From the NCBI GenBank assembly GCA_027484575.1, contig JAIXSQ010000018.1, forward strand, positions 1-64,000: 64,000 nt of DNA, given 5' to 3'. A program made the translations under genes and the position numbers. This document shows, one piece after another, positions 1 through 8,667 of the stretch. Numbering within the stretch: position 1 is the stretch's first letter; the number at the start of each line of letters is the position of its first letter. The DNA comes from Comamonadaceae bacterium (lineage in GTDB: Bacteria > Pseudomonadota > Gammaproteobacteria > Burkholderiales > Burkholderiaceae_C). The notes below the pieces were generated by a model. That model was not told where the DNA came from. It worked only from the letters and a program-made list of their open reading frames with translations, and ran no database searches.

Positions 1-797
1 CCGTGCGGGCAGGCGCCGCCGTAGGTGTCGACGATGATCTTGCGGCCGGTCAGGCCGCAGTCGCCCTGCGGGCCGCCGATGACGAAGCGGCCGGTCGGGT
101 TGATCAGGTACTTGGTGTCCTGCAGCCATTCCTTGGGCAGCACCGGCTTGATGATCTCCTCGATCACCGCCTCGACGAAGGCCGGCTTCATCTTGCTGCC
201 GTCGCTCATCTCGGGGGCGTGCTGCGAGGACAGCACCACGGTGTCGATCGAGTGCGGCTTGCCGTCGACGTAGCGCATCGTCACCTGGCTTTTGGCGTCG
301 GGACGCAGGAAGGGCAGGCGGCCGTCCTTGCGCAGCTGGGCCTGGCGCTCGACCAGGCGGTGCGCGTAGTAGATCGGCGCGGGCATCAGCACCGGCGTCT
401 CGTCGCAGGCGTAGCCGAACATCAGGCCCTGGTCGCCGGCGCCGATGTTCAGGTAGTCGTCGCTGGCGTGGTCGACGCCCTGGGCGATGTCGTTGGACTG
501 CTTGTCGTAGCAGACCATGACCGCGCAGCCCTTGTAGTCGATGCCGTACTCGGTGTTGTCGTAGCCGATGCGCTTGATGGTGTCGCGCGCGACCTGGATG
601 TAGTCGACGTGGGCGTTGGTGGTGATCTCGCCGGCCAGCACCACCAGGCCGGTGTTGCACAGCGTCTCGGCGGCCACGCGGCTGCGCGGGTCCTGCTTGA
701 AGATCGCGTCGAGGATCGCGTCGGAGACCTGGTCGGCCACCTTGTCGGGGTGGCCTTCGGACACGGATTCGGACGTGAAGAGGTAGTCGTTCGCCAT
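1..797 (-). CDS. metK: S-adenosylmethionine synthetase (partial, 3' end outside window)
   Basis: Makes S-adenosylmethionine from methionine and ATP in the cytoplasm. The reading frame starts at ATG 797 with MANDYLFTSESVSEGHPDKV, the family's N-terminal signature including the ATP-binding GHPDK motif. It continues through GAGDQGLMFGYA, the conserved MetK loop, and GGPQGDCGLTGRKI. About 265 of the usual ~390 residues are present; the C-terminus lies beyond base 1. The gene is divergent from the acyltransferase at 939, with a 141-base gap that holds a promoter-like pair and a leader hairpin on the metK strand. Identification is certain; only the truncation by the window edge limits the annotation. 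Confidence 0.97.
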   Translation of the reverse strand, partial: MANDYLFTSESVSEGHPDKVADQVSDAILDAIFKQDPRSRVAAETLCNTGLVVLAGEITTNAHVDYIQVARDTIKRIGYDNTEYGIDYKGCAVMVCYDKQSNDIAQGVDHASDDYLNIGAGDQGLMFGYACDETPVLMPAPIYYAHRLVERQAQLRKDGRLPFLRPDAKSQVTMRYVDGKPHSIDTVVLSSQHAPEMSDGSKMKPAFVEAVIEEIIKPVLPKEWLQDTKYLINPTGRFVIGGPQGDCGLTGRKIIVDTYGGACPH

Positions 798-823
798 TGA
801 ATAAACTCCAGCGGTTGTCGTGA

Positions 824-840
824 CAAGGCGCGTTGCCTTG
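824..840 (-). promoter_or_regulatory. Hairpin in the metK leader
   Basis: CAAGGC and GCCTTG form a perfect 6-bp stem with a 5-base loop, located about 27 bases upstream of the metK start and downstream of the candidate promoter. metK leaders often carry SAM-responsive RNA, but this single small hairpin does not match any SAM riboswitch class I can recognise, so function is unknown. Confidence 0.35.
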
Positions 841-872
841 GACCGGAGTCGAGGCGAACGCTTTAGCAGTGG

Positions 873-901
873 TCTTTAACGTCGCCCTGCAAGTAGTTCA
901 A
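873..901 (-). promoter_or_regulatory. Candidate sigma-70 promoter of metK
   Basis: On the minus strand TTGAAC (901-896) and TAAAGA (878-873) are separated by exactly 17 bases. This would give a leader of roughly 65-70 bases before the metK ATG at 797. The match to consensus is moderate and the assignment is inferred from spacing and position only. Confidence 0.45.
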
Positions 902-938
902 TAACTCGGCGACGAGCGCGCATTCTAGCCAAGCTGCC

Positions 939-1760
939 TTGACCCTCCTGTTCCGCCTCCTGGCCCTGCTGCCCCTGGCGCTGCTGCACGCCGGCGGCAG
1001 CGCGCTGGGCTGGGTGGCCTTCCTGGGGTCGCCCACCTACCGGCGCCGCTTCCTGGCCAACGTGCGCCACGCCGGCCTGCGGTTCGCGCAGGTGCGCGCC
1101 GCCGTGGGCGAGGCCGGCCGGCTGGTGGCCGAGGCGCCGCGGCTGTGGTTCGGCGCGCCGGTGCGGCTGGAGTGGGACGGCGAGGCGCTGATCGACCAGG
1201 CGCGTGCCCAGGGCCGCGGGCTGGTGTTCCTGACGCCGCACCTGGGCTGCTTCGAGGCCACGGCCCAGGGCTACGCCCGCCGCTACGGGCCGATCACCGT
1301 GCTGTACCGGCCGGCCCGCAAGGCCTGGCTGCGGCCGCTGGTCGACCAGGCGCGGCTGCGGCCCAACCTGCATGCCGCGCCCACCACGCTGGCCGGCGTC
1401 AAGCAGCTGCTCAAGGCGCTGCAGGCCGGCCAGGCCGTGGGCCTGCTGCCCGACCAGGTGCCGCCCGAGGGCCTGGGGACCTGGGCGCCGTTCTTCGGCC
1501 AGCCCGCCTACACCATGACCCTGTCGGCGCGGCTGGCGCAGCAGCCCAACGCGCTGGTGCTGCTGGCCTGGGGCGAGCGCCTGTCCTGGGGCCGCGGCTA
1601 CCGGATCCACCTGCGGCCCTGCCCGCCGCTGCCGGCCGACCCGGCGCAGGCGGCCGCCGCCGTCAACGCCCAGATGGAGGCGCTGGTGCGCGAGCGCCCG
1701 CAGCAGTACCTGTGGGGCTACGCACGCTACAAGCAGCCACGGCGGGAGGCCGCGCGGTGA
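939..1760 (+). CDS. Lipid A biosynthesis acyltransferase (LpxL/HtrB family), first copy
   Basis: A 273-residue inner-membrane acyltransferase of the LPLAT superfamily that would add a secondary acyl chain to Kdo-lipid A. An N-terminal hydrophobic segment (about residues 3-20) is followed by the catalytic HX4E motif, H101 to E106 in HLGCFE, and a conserved LLPDQVPPEG segment that fits the family's later block. The start is TTG 939; no upstream in-frame start fits better. Its TGA overlaps the GTG start of a second family member at 1757, so the two are probably co-transcribed. This tandem pair downstream of divergent metK is a common betaproteobacterial arrangement. Which acyl position each enzyme serves cannot be told from the sequence. 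Confidence 0.88.
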   Translation: MTLLFRLLALLPLALLHAGGSALGWVAFLGSPTYRRRFLANVRHAGLRFAQVRAAVGEAGRLVAEAPRLWFGAPVRLEWDGEALIDQARAQGRGLVFLTPHLGCFEATAQGYARRYGPITVLYRPARKAWLRPLVDQARLRPNLHAAPTTLAGVKQLLKALQAGQAVGLLPDQVPPEGLGTWAPFFGQPAYTMTLSARLAQQPNALVLLAWGERLSWGRGYRIHLRPCPPLPADPAQAAAAVNAQMEALVRERPQQYLWGYARYKQPRREAAR

Positions 1761-2620
1761 CCCGGCTGGGCATCTGGTTCATGCGCTTCCTGGCGCACTG
1801 GCCGCTGCCGCTGCTGCGCGGCTTCGGCGCGCTGGTGGGGATGGTGCTGTACGCGGTGGTGGCGGGGCGGCGGCACGTGGTGCGCACCAACCTGCGGCTG
1901 TGCTTCCCGCAGCTGGCGCCCGGCGACCGCGAGCGGCTGGTGCGGCAGGTGTTCGTGCGCTTCGCGCAGGCCTGGCTCGACCGCGGCTGGCTGTGGCATG
2001 GCGACCCGGCGGTGGTGCGGCGGCGGCTGCGGCTGGCCGGTGCGCTCGATGCGCTGGAGGGCACGACGCCCACGGTGCTGTTCGCGCCGCACTTCGTGGG
2101 GCTGGACGCCGGCTGGACCGCGCTGACGCAGCAGCTGCCGCGGCGCTTCACCACCATCTACACCGACCAGGCCAACAAGCAGGTGGACGCCTGGGTGCTG
2201 GCCAGCCGCCAGCGCTTCGGCGACAGCCGGCTGTTCGGCCGCGTCGACGGCGTGCGCGAGATCGTGGCGGCGCTGCGCCGCGGCGAGCCGCTGTACCTGC
2301 TGCCCGACATGAACTTCGGCGCCGAGGAGTCCGTGTTCGTGCCGTTCTACGGCGTGCCCGCGGCCACCGTGCCGTCGCTGGCCCGCTTCGCGAAGCTGGG
2401 GCGGGCGCGGGTGGTCCCGCTGGTCACGCGCATGACCCCCGACGGCTACGCGGTGCAGGTGCTGCCGCCCTGGGACGACTTCCCGACCGAGGACCCGGTG
2501 GCCGACACGGCCACGATGAACCGCCGGCTGCAGGACTGGATCGACGCGATGCCGGACCAGTACTACTGGGTGCACAAGCGGTTCAAGACCCGCCCGCCCG
2601 GCGAGCCGGGCGTCTACTGA
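1757..2620 (+). CDS. Lipid A biosynthesis acyltransferase (LpxL/HtrB family), second copy
   Basis: A second LPLAT enzyme of 287 residues, overlapping the previous gene by GTGA. It has the HX4D form of the catalytic motif (H112 to D117 in HFVGLD), a typical FAPH preceding strand, the YLLPDMNFG block, and the DQYYWVHKRFKTRP C-terminal signature of the HtrB/LpxL family. The GTG at 1757 gives a family-like N-terminus with a hydrophobic anchor (about residues 10-37). An ATG at 1781 would remove eight residues and is a weaker alternative. It likely completes hexa-acylation of lipid A together with its neighbour. The stop codon is the left end of an 18-bp palindrome shared with the convergent hydrolase gene. 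Confidence 0.88.
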   Translation: MTRLGIWFMRFLAHWPLPLLRGFGALVGMVLYAVVAGRRHVVRTNLRLCFPQLAPGDRERLVRQVFVRFAQAWLDRGWLWHGDPAVVRRRLRLAGALDALEGTTPTVLFAPHFVGLDAGWTALTQQLPRRFTTIYTDQANKQVDAWVLASRQRFGDSRLFGRVDGVREIVAALRRGEPLYLLPDMNFGAEESVFVPFYGVPAATVPSLARFAKLGRARVVPLVTRMTPDGYAVQVLPPWDDFPTEDPVADTATMNRRLQDWIDAMPDQYYWVHKRFKTRPPGEPGVY

Positions 2621-2634
2621 GGCCGCGGCCTCAG
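2617..2634. terminator. 18-bp palindrome spanning both stop codons of a convergent pair
   Basis: CTGAGGCCG and CGGCCTCAG form a perfect inverted repeat with no loop bases to spare. The TGA of the acyltransferase (2618-2620) and the TGA of the hydrolase (minus strand, 2633-2631) are its two ends. There is no T-tract, so termination activity is inferred only from position and symmetry. Confidence 0.4.
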
Positions 2635-3557
2635 AGCGGCTGCGCGAGGAAGGCCGCCAGCCGCTGCGCCACGAACTGCGGCCGCTCGTGCACGATCCAG
2701 TGGCTGGCCCCGGGCACGCGTTCGAGCGTCAGGCGCGGGATCCAGTCCTCGAGCCCGTCGAGCAGCCCGGGCGGCAGGGCGACGTCGTCCAGGCCCCAGA
2801 GCACCAGGGTGGGCAGGTCGATCGTGAGCATCTCGCGCGGCAGCGTGACGCCGGCGGCGCCCGGGTCCCCGGCCACCGGCGGGCGCAGCGGCGAGGCGCG
2901 GTAGTAGTTGCAGCCGCCCACCAGGCCCGCGCCCGGCGCGCAGCCCGCGGGGCCGTCCCACACCGCGCGGTACTGCGCCTGCACCTGCGGCGTGAACCAG
3001 GCCGGCGGCTGGCCGTCGCGGGTGAAGAACTGCCACAGCCGCTGGTAGCCGCCTTCGGCCAGCAGGCGCTCGGCGTCGGGGCGGACCAGGAAGTTCATGT
3101 ACGCGCTGGCCTGCTGCTGCACCGGGTCGGCGGCCAGGTCGCGCTGGAACGCGCCGGGATGCGGCGAGTTGACGATGGCCAGCCGCTGCAGCAGCTGCGG
3201 CCGCTGGTTGGCCAGGTTCCAGGCCACCGCGCCGCCCCAGTCGTGCGCCACCAGGCAGGCCAGCGGCGCGCCCTCGATGGCCGCCAGCGCGGCGATGTCC
3301 TCGACCAGGTGCTTGGGCCGGTAGGCGGCCACGTCGGCCGGCGCGCTGGAGCGCTCGTAGCCGCGCAGGTTGGGCGCCACGCAGCGCCAGCCGCCGTGCT
3401 CGGGGCGCGAGAAGTGCAGCAGCAGCTCGTCCCAGACGAAGGCCGCCTCGGGAAAGCCGTGCAGGAAGACCAGGACCGGCCGCCCCCGCTCGCCGGCCCC
3501 CCGGCAACTGAGGGTGATGCCGTGGGGCAGGGGCTGCAGCCAGGTCTCGATGGTCAT
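2631..3557 (-). CDS. Alpha/beta hydrolase, epoxide hydrolase-like
   Basis: A 308-residue cytoplasmic alpha/beta-hydrolase. It has the oxyanion-hole motif HGFPE (33-37) and a nucleophile elbow AHDWGGA in which the nucleophile is aspartate (D106). A C-terminal GASHWIVHERP carries the catalytic histidine, and LVLWGLDD probably carries the acid. The Asp nucleophile with HGFPE points to the epoxide hydrolase/haloalkane dehalogenase branch rather than esterases. The physiological substrate cannot be inferred. Its ATG overlaps the TGA of engB (positions 3554-3557), so it is probably translated from the engB transcript. Confidence 0.82.
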   Translation of the reverse strand: MTIETWLQPLPHGITLSCRGAGERGRPVLVFLHGFPEAAFVWDELLLHFSRPEHGGWRCVAPNLRGYERSSAPADVAAYRPKHLVEDIAALAAIEGAPLACLVAHDWGGAVAWNLANQRPQLLQRLAIVNSPHPGAFQRDLAADPVQQQASAYMNFLVRPDAERLLAEGGYQRLWQFFTRDGQPPAWFTPQVQAQYRAVWDGPAGCAPGAGLVGGCNYYRASPLRPPVAGDPGAAGVTLPREMLTIDLPTLVLWGLDDVALPPGLLDGLEDWIPRLTLERVPGASHWIVHERPQFVAQRLAAFLAQPL

Positions 3558-4285
3558 GGTGTGGCGGGGGGCTCGGGGTCGTCGTCGGGGCCGGCCGCGT
3601 CCGCCGCGGGTGCGGCATCGGCCGGGTGGGTCCAGTCCCAGAGCAGCGCGGCGGTCTCGCCCACGCCTTGCCGCTTCAGGGCCGAGAACAGTCTCGTCTC
3701 GCCGCCGGCGGTCTGCAGTCGCGCGATGGACAGGGCCTTGGCCTGCTCGGCGCGGGTGAGCTTGTCGGCCTTGGTCAGCAGCACCAGGAACTTCAGGCCG
3801 TCCTCCACGCGCGGGCGGATCACGTCCAGCAGGATCTCGTCGAGCTCGGTCAGGCCCAGGCGCGGATCGACCAGCAGCACCACGCCGCGCAGGTTCTCGC
3901 GGCTGACCAGGTAGTTGGCCATCACCTGCTGCCAGCGCAGCTTGTCCTGCTTGGGCACCGCGGCATAGCCGTAGCCCGGCAGGTCGGCCAGCACCGCGTC
4001 GGTGATGCCCTGCTTGCCCAGCGTGAACAGGTTGATGCTCTGGGTGCGGCCGGGCGTCTTGGAGGCGAAGGCCAGGCGCTTTTGCTGCGTCAGGGTGTTG
4101 ATGCAGGTGGACTTGCCGGCGTTGGAGCGGCCGACGAAGGCCACCTCGGGGTACGCGTGCGGGGGCAGGAACTCCAGCCGCGGCGCGGTGGTCAGGAATT
4201 TCGCCGTGTGCATCCACGCCAGGGCGCGGTCGGCTTCGGGCGATGCGGGAGGGGGAGGGCGGTGGCCGCCGGTGCTTGCAGTCAT
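3554..4285 (-). CDS. engB: Ribosome biogenesis GTP-binding protein YsxC/EngB
   Basis: A GTPase of 243 residues needed for late large-subunit ribosome assembly. The G1 loop is GRSNAGKST (52-60), G3 is DLPGYG (101-106), G4 is TKAD (171-174) and G5 is SALK. KTPGRTQSIN is the characteristic G2 region of this family. It carries an N-terminal extension of about 45 residues and an acidic, Pro/Ala-rich C-terminal tail beyond the usual ~200-residue core. The ATG at 4285 is chosen because it is the first in-frame start before the GTPase domain that stays clear of the divergent cytochrome promoter region. The gene is divergent from cytochrome c4 and probably operonic with the downstream hydrolase. Confidence 0.95.
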   Translation of the reverse strand: MTASTGGHRPPPPASPEADRALAWMHTAKFLTTAPRLEFLPPHAYPEVAFVGRSNAGKSTCINTLTQQKRLAFASKTPGRTQSINLFTLGKQGITDAVLADLPGYGYAAVPKQDKLRWQQVMANYLVSRENLRGVVLLVDPRLGLTELDEILLDVIRPRVEDGLKFLVLLTKADKLTRAEQAKALSIARLQTAGGETRLFSALKRQGVGETAALLWDWTHPADAAPAADAAGPDDDPEPPATP

Positions 4286-4329
4286 GGGCGGGTGTCCGAC
4301 CGGGGTGAGGGGGGAGTGGGGGCGCATTG

Positions 4330-4335
4330 TAGAAT
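4330..4335 (+). promoter_or_regulatory. -10-like hexamer upstream of cytochrome c4
   Basis: TAGAAT lies 35 bases before the cytochrome c4 ATG. No convincing -35 element is present at 16-18 bases upstream. The same TAGAAT form occurs before cyaY, tatA, tRNA-Thr and PBP1A in this window, supporting its use as a -10 box here. Confidence 0.35.
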
Positions 4336-4370
4336 CGCCCGGTTTTGCGCCAACCAGACGTCGTCCATCC

Positions 4371-5057
4371 ATGAAGCTGCTCGCTTGCCTGCTGTCGACC
4401 GCCCTCCTGGCGGTGCCCGCGCTCTCGAACGCCCAAGCGCCGCAAGGCGCGCCGGCCGCCGCCCCTGCCGCGGCCCCCGCGCAGCAGGCCGCCCCGGCGG
4501 CCCCCGCCAAGCCGGCCAGGCCCGACGCGGCCCGAGGCGAGGCCAAGTACACCGCGGTGTGCGCTGCCTGCCACGGCGCCGACGGCAACTCGGGCGTGCC
4601 CGCCAACCCCAAGCTGGCCGGCCAGCACCCCGAGTACATCGTCAAGCAGCTGCAGGAATACAAGAGCGGCAAGCGCGCCAACCCGATCATGCAGGGCTTC
4701 GCCTCGCAGCTGAGCGAGCAGGACATGCGTGACATCGCGGCCTACGTGGCCAAGTCCCAGGCCAAGCCCGGCTTCGCCAAGGACAAGGAGCTGGTGGCCA
4801 TGGGCGAGCGCATCTGGCGCGGTGGCATCGCCGACCGCCAGATCGCCGCCTGCGCGGGCTGCCACAGCCCCAACGGCGCCGGCATCCCGGCGCAGTACCC
4901 CCGCCTGGCCGGCCAGCATGCCGACTACACCATCGCCCAGCTGACCGCGTTCCGCGACGGCGTGCGCAAGAACAGCGTGCAGATGACGCAGGTGGCGGCC
5001 AAGCTGAACGACCGCGAGATCCGTGCGGTCTCCGACTACGTCGCGGGCCTGCGTTAA
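4371..5057 (+). CDS. Dihaem cytochrome c4
   Basis: A periplasmic electron carrier of 228 residues. A signal peptide (about 1-21, cleavage after SNA) is followed by an Ala/Pro-rich linker (22-50) and two cytochrome c domains with CAACH (64-68) and CAGCH (161-165) haem-attachment motifs. This two-domain arrangement of about 200 mature residues defines cytochrome c4, which passes electrons from the bc1 complex to terminal oxidases. The gene sits just upstream of resB-ccsB, the machinery that would attach its haems. The long Ala/Pro linker after the signal peptide is an unusual extra and may be a flexible spacer. Confidence 0.93.
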   Translation: MKLLACLLSTALLAVPALSNAQAPQGAPAAAPAAAPAQQAAPAAPAKPARPDAARGEAKYTAVCAACHGADGNSGVPANPKLAGQHPEYIVKQLQEYKSGKRANPIMQGFASQLSEQDMRDIAAYVAKSQAKPGFAKDKELVAMGERIWRGGIADRQIAACAGCHSPNGAGIPAQYPRLAGQHADYTIAQLTAFRDGVRKNSVQMTQVAAKLNDREIRAVSDYVAGLR

Positions 5058-5106
5058 GCGATCCGGCGGCGCGTGGGAACCAAGCCCGCGCGAACTGACA
5101 CTACAG

Positions 5107-5148
5107 CAGGGCGGGAATCCTTCGACGGAGTCCCGCCCTGTTCCCTTT
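5107..5148 (+). terminator. Hairpin terminator or attenuator between cytochrome c4 and resB
   Basis: A perfect 10-bp stem (5107-5116 with 5131-5140) has a 14-base loop and is followed by TTCCCTTT. It sits between the cytochrome c4 stop and the resB ATG at 5161, so it could end or partly attenuate the cytochrome transcript before resB. Confidence 0.6.
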
Positions 5149-5160
5149 GAGCCCACCCCC

Positions 5161-7287
5161 ATGACCGCCACGACGACCCCCGTCCCGCAGCCCGCCCCCG
5201 CACCGCAGCGGCTGCGCGCCGCCGTGGAGCTGCTGTCGTCGATGCGGTTCGCCATCGCGCTGCTCACCGTCATCTGCATCGCCTCGGTGATCGGCACGGT
5301 GCTCAAGCAGCACGAGCCGTCCAGCAACTACGTCAACCAGTTCGGCCCGTTCTGGGCCGAGCTGTTCCTGGCCGTCAAGCTCAATGCGGTCTACAGCGCC
5401 TGGTGGTTCCTGGTCATCCTGGCCTTCCTGGTGGTGAGCACCTCGCTGTGCATCGCGCGCAACACGCCCAAGATCGTGGCCGACCTGCGCAACGCCAAGG
5501 AGAACGTGCGCGAGCAGAGCCTGCAGGCGTTCAAGCACAAGGCGCAGGCGCAGCTCGCCGGCACGCCGGCCGAGGCCGCGCGGCGCATCGGCGAGGGCCT
5601 GGCCCGCGGTGGCTGGAAGGTCAAGCTGCAGCAGCGCAGCACGCCGCAGGGCGAGGGCTGGATGGTCGCGGCCCGCGCCGGCGCGGCCAACAAGATCGGC
5701 TACATCGCGGCGCACTCGGCCATCGTGCTGGTGTGCCTGGGCGGGCTGTCCGACGGCGACCTGATCGTGCGCGCGCAGATGCTGCTGGGGGGCAAGACGC
5801 CGTACACCGGCGGCGGCCTGATCGCCGACGTGGGCCGCGAGCACCGGCTGTCCGATGCCAACCCCACCTTCCGCGGCAACGTGCTGGTGGCCGAGGGCAC
5901 GCAGTCGGCCACCGCCGTCCTGAGCCAGTCCGACGGCATCCTGCTGCAGGAGCTGCCGTTCGCGATCGAGCTGCAGAAGTTCATCGTCGAGTACTACTCG
6001 ACCGGCATGCCCAAGCTGTTCGCCAGCGAGATCGTGATCCACGACCTGGAGACCGGCGAGAAGGTGCCGGCGCGGGTCGAGGTGAACCACCCGGCGCGCT
6101 GGCGCGGCATCGAGATCTACCAGTCCAGCTTCGACGACGGCGGCTCCAGCGTGAAGCTGCAGGCGCTGCCCATCGACGGCCGGGCCAAGCCCTTCGAGGT
6201 GCAGGGCGTGATCGGCGGCAGCACGCAGCTGGCCCGCGGCGACGGCCCGCAGGCCGAGAAGGTCACGCTGGAGTTCAGCGGGCTGCGCGTGATCAACGTC
6301 GAGAACATGGCCGACAGCTCGCGCAGCGGCGCCGACCCGCGCAAGGTCGACCTGCGCGAGTCGATCGGCGAGCACCTGGGAGCGGCCAACAAGACCGTGA
6401 CCAAGAAGCAGCTGCGCAACATCGGCCCCAGCGTGAGCTACAAGCTGCGCGACGCGGCCGGCCAGGCGCGCGAGTTCAACAACTACATGCTGCCGGTCGA
6501 CCTGGGCGATGGCGTGCCGGTGTTCCTGCTGGGGCTGCGCGACACGCCGGCCGAGGAGTTCCGCTACCTGCGCCTGCCCGCGGACGACAAGGGCGAGCTC
6601 GATGGCTTCCTGCGCCTGCGCGCCGGGCTGGCCGACCCGGTGATGCGCGGCGAGGCGGTGCGCCGCTATGCCGCCAAGGCCACCGAGGGCGGCAAGCCGG
6701 CGGTGGCCGAGCAGCTGGCGGCGTCGGCCGGCCAGGCGATCGCCCTGTTCGCGGGCGACGATGCGGCCGGCGGCAAGGGCGCGGGCCTGGCCGCGGTGTC
6801 CGACTACCTGGAGGCGCGCGTGCCCGAGGCCGAGCGCGAGCGCGCCGGCGAGGTGGTGGTGCGCATCCTGGGCGGCGTGCTGTTCGAGCTGGCGCAGCTC
6901 ACGCGCGAGCGCGCGGGCCAGCCGCCGCTGCCGCAGGGCGCGCAGACCCAGGCCTTCATGGCGCAGGCGGTGGTCGCGCTGTCCGATGCCTTCCTGTACC
7001 CGGCCCCCATCGCGTTCCAGCTCAAGGACTTCACGCAGGTGCAGGCCAGCGTGTTCCAGGTGACGCGTTCACCGGGCCGCAACGTGGTCTACCTGGGGTG
7101 CGCTTTGCTGATCGTGGGCATTTTTGCGATGCTCTACGTCCGCGAGCGGCGCCTGTGGGTGTGGCTCGCGCCCGCCGCTGCCGGCAGCCAGGCCACCATG
7201 GCGCTGTCGAGCAACCGCCAGACGATGGACGTCGACCGCGAGTTCGTGCAACTGCGCCAACAACTGCTGGGAAGCCCCGCTCCATGA
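5161..7287 (+). CDS. resB: Cytochrome c biogenesis protein ResB (Ccs1)
   Basis: A 708-residue membrane subunit of the System II cytochrome c synthase, partnering CcsB to deliver haem to apocytochromes in the periplasm. Early transmembrane segments include one around MRFAIALLTVICIASVIGTV and one around WWFLVILAFLVVST, with a third at about residues 178-198. A large periplasmic domain follows, and a C-terminal membrane helix lies near VVYLGCALLIVGIFAMLYVR. Length and topology fit the proteobacterial ResB type. The ATG at 5161 follows the hairpin at 5107-5148. The stop codon overlaps the ccsB ATG by four bases. With CcsB it would mature the cytochromes c4 and c1 encoded in this window. Confidence 0.95.
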   Translation: MTATTTPVPQPAPAPQRLRAAVELLSSMRFAIALLTVICIASVIGTVLKQHEPSSNYVNQFGPFWAELFLAVKLNAVYSAWWFLVILAFLVVSTSLCIARNTPKIVADLRNAKENVREQSLQAFKHKAQAQLAGTPAEAARRIGEGLARGGWKVKLQQRSTPQGEGWMVAARAGAANKIGYIAAHSAIVLVCLGGLSDGDLIVRAQMLLGGKTPYTGGGLIADVGREHRLSDANPTFRGNVLVAEGTQSATAVLSQSDGILLQELPFAIELQKFIVEYYSTGMPKLFASEIVIHDLETGEKVPARVEVNHPARWRGIEIYQSSFDDGGSSVKLQALPIDGRAKPFEVQGVIGGSTQLARGDGPQAEKVTLEFSGLRVINVENMADSSRSGADPRKVDLRESIGEHLGAANKTVTKKQLRNIGPSVSYKLRDAAGQAREFNNYMLPVDLGDGVPVFLLGLRDTPAEEFRYLRLPADDKGELDGFLRLRAGLADPVMRGEAVRRYAAKATEGGKPAVAEQLAASAGQAIALFAGDDAAGGKGAGLAAVSDYLEARVPEAERERAGEVVVRILGGVLFELAQLTRERAGQPPLPQGAQTQAFMAQAVVALSDAFLYPAPIAFQLKDFTQVQASVFQVTRSPGRNVVYLGCALLIVGIFAMLYVRERRLWVWLAPAAAGSQATMALSSNRQTMDVDREFVQLRQQLLGSPAP

Positions 7288-8606
7288 ACACCGCCACGAC
7301 CACGATCACGCTCAACGAGGGCTTCCTGGCCCGGCGCCGCCCGCTCGACTGGGTGTTCGCGCTGGTGGTGCTGGGCGGCGGGCTGTGGGCCTTCAACCGC
7401 TACGCGGCCTCGATGGACGTGTACGAGAAGGCCATCCTGCTGGGCACGCTGCCCGCGGCGATCTGGCTGGGCTGGTTCTGGCGCCCGCTGCAGGGCCTGG
7501 CGGCCGCGGTGGCCGGCGTGTCGCTGGCTGCCATCGGCGCCTACGGCGGCGACCTGGCGCGGGCCGACCAGGTGTTCTGGCTGAAGTACTTCCTGTCCTC
7601 GCAGTCGGCCATCCTGTGGTCGTGCATGCTGTTCTTCATGGCCACCGCCTTCTACTGGGGCGGGCTCGCGGTGCGCGGCCAGGCCGACGTGTTCGAGCGC
7701 CTGGGCTCGCGCCTGACCTGGGTGGCGGTGGGCATGGCGCTGGTGGGCACCATGGTGCGCTGGTGGGAGGGCCACCAACTGGGCCCGGACATCGGCCACA
7801 TCCCGGTGAGCAACCTCTACGAGGTGTTCGTCCTGTTCTGCTGGCTCACCGCGCTGTTCTACCTGTACTTCGAGGAGAAGTACGCGACCCGCGCGCTGGG
7901 CGCCTTCGTGCTGCTGGTGGTCAGCGCCGCGGTGGGCTTCCTGCTCTGGTACACGGTGGTGCGCGAGGCGCACGAGATCCAGCCGCTGGTGCCTGCGCTC
8001 AAGAGCTGGTGGATGAAGCTGCACGTGCCGGCCAACTTCATCGGCTACGGCACCTTCGCGCTCGCCGCCATGGTGGCCTTCGCTTACCTGATCAAGGCCC
8101 AGGCCACCGAGACCCGCTGGTACAAGCTGGCGCCGCTGTGGCTGCTGGGCGTGGTGCTGTGCTTCGAGCCCCTGGTGTTCCGCAAGTCGCCCGGCGGCGG
8201 CATGAGCAACTACTGGGCGGTGTACTTCGGCATCTCGGCGCTGATCGTCGCCGGCATCCTGCTGGCGCGCCGCCGCATCGCCGAGCGCCTGCCGTCCTTC
8301 GAGGTGCTGGACGACGTGATGTACAAGTCCATCGCGGTGGGCTTCGCCTTCTTCACCATCGCCACGGTGCTGGGCGCGCTGTGGGCTGCCGAGGCCTGGG
8401 GCGGCTACTGGAGCTGGGACCCCAAGGAGACCTGGGCGCTGATCGTGTGGCTGAACTACGCGGCCTGGCTGCACATGCGCCTGATGAAGGGCCTGCGCGG
8501 CGTGGTGTCGGCCTGGTGGGCGCTGGTGGGGTTGGCGGTCACGACCTTCGCCTTCCTGGGAGTCAACATGTTCCTGTCGGGTCTTCACAGCTACGGCACG
8601 CTCTGA
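7284..8606 (+). CDS. ccsB: Cytochrome c biogenesis protein CcsB/CcsA
   Basis: A multi-spanning membrane protein of 440 residues that handles haem in System II cytochrome c maturation. The tryptophan-rich WWD signature is present near the C-terminus as WGGYWSWDPKETWALIVW, followed by the conserved segment in which a haem-ligand histidine lies (AAWLHMR). Further conserved histidines lie in loops (such as GHIPVSNLYE and KLHVPANFIGYG). Translation is probably coupled to resB through the ATGA overlap at 7284-7287. A separate long open frame covers much of the resB-ccsB region in another frame but is only a GC-driven shadow. Confidence 0.96.
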   Translation: MNTATTTITLNEGFLARRRPLDWVFALVVLGGGLWAFNRYAASMDVYEKAILLGTLPAAIWLGWFWRPLQGLAAAVAGVSLAAIGAYGGDLARADQVFWLKYFLSSQSAILWSCMLFFMATAFYWGGLAVRGQADVFERLGSRLTWVAVGMALVGTMVRWWEGHQLGPDIGHIPVSNLYEVFVLFCWLTALFYLYFEEKYATRALGAFVLLVVSAAVGFLLWYTVVREAHEIQPLVPALKSWWMKLHVPANFIGYGTFALAAMVAFAYLIKAQATETRWYKLAPLWLLGVVLCFEPLVFRKSPGGGMSNYWAVYFGISALIVAGILLARRRIAERLPSFEVLDDVMYKSIAVGFAFFTIATVLGALWAAEAWGGYWSWDPKETWALIVWLNYAAWLHMRLMKGLRGVVSAWWALVGLAVTTFAFLGVNMFLSGLHSYGTL

Positions 8607-8667
8607 TCCGAATCCGGTGTAAGGTCCCGCGCGTACCTGCTGCAACGCGCCACGCACGAGGACCTGC

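Noticed and set aside
5403..8606. A 1067-codon frame overlapping resB before reading into ccsB
   Set aside because: Only the part from 7284 is real (ccsB). The upstream part is Arg/Ala/Gly-rich shadow of resB in another frame.
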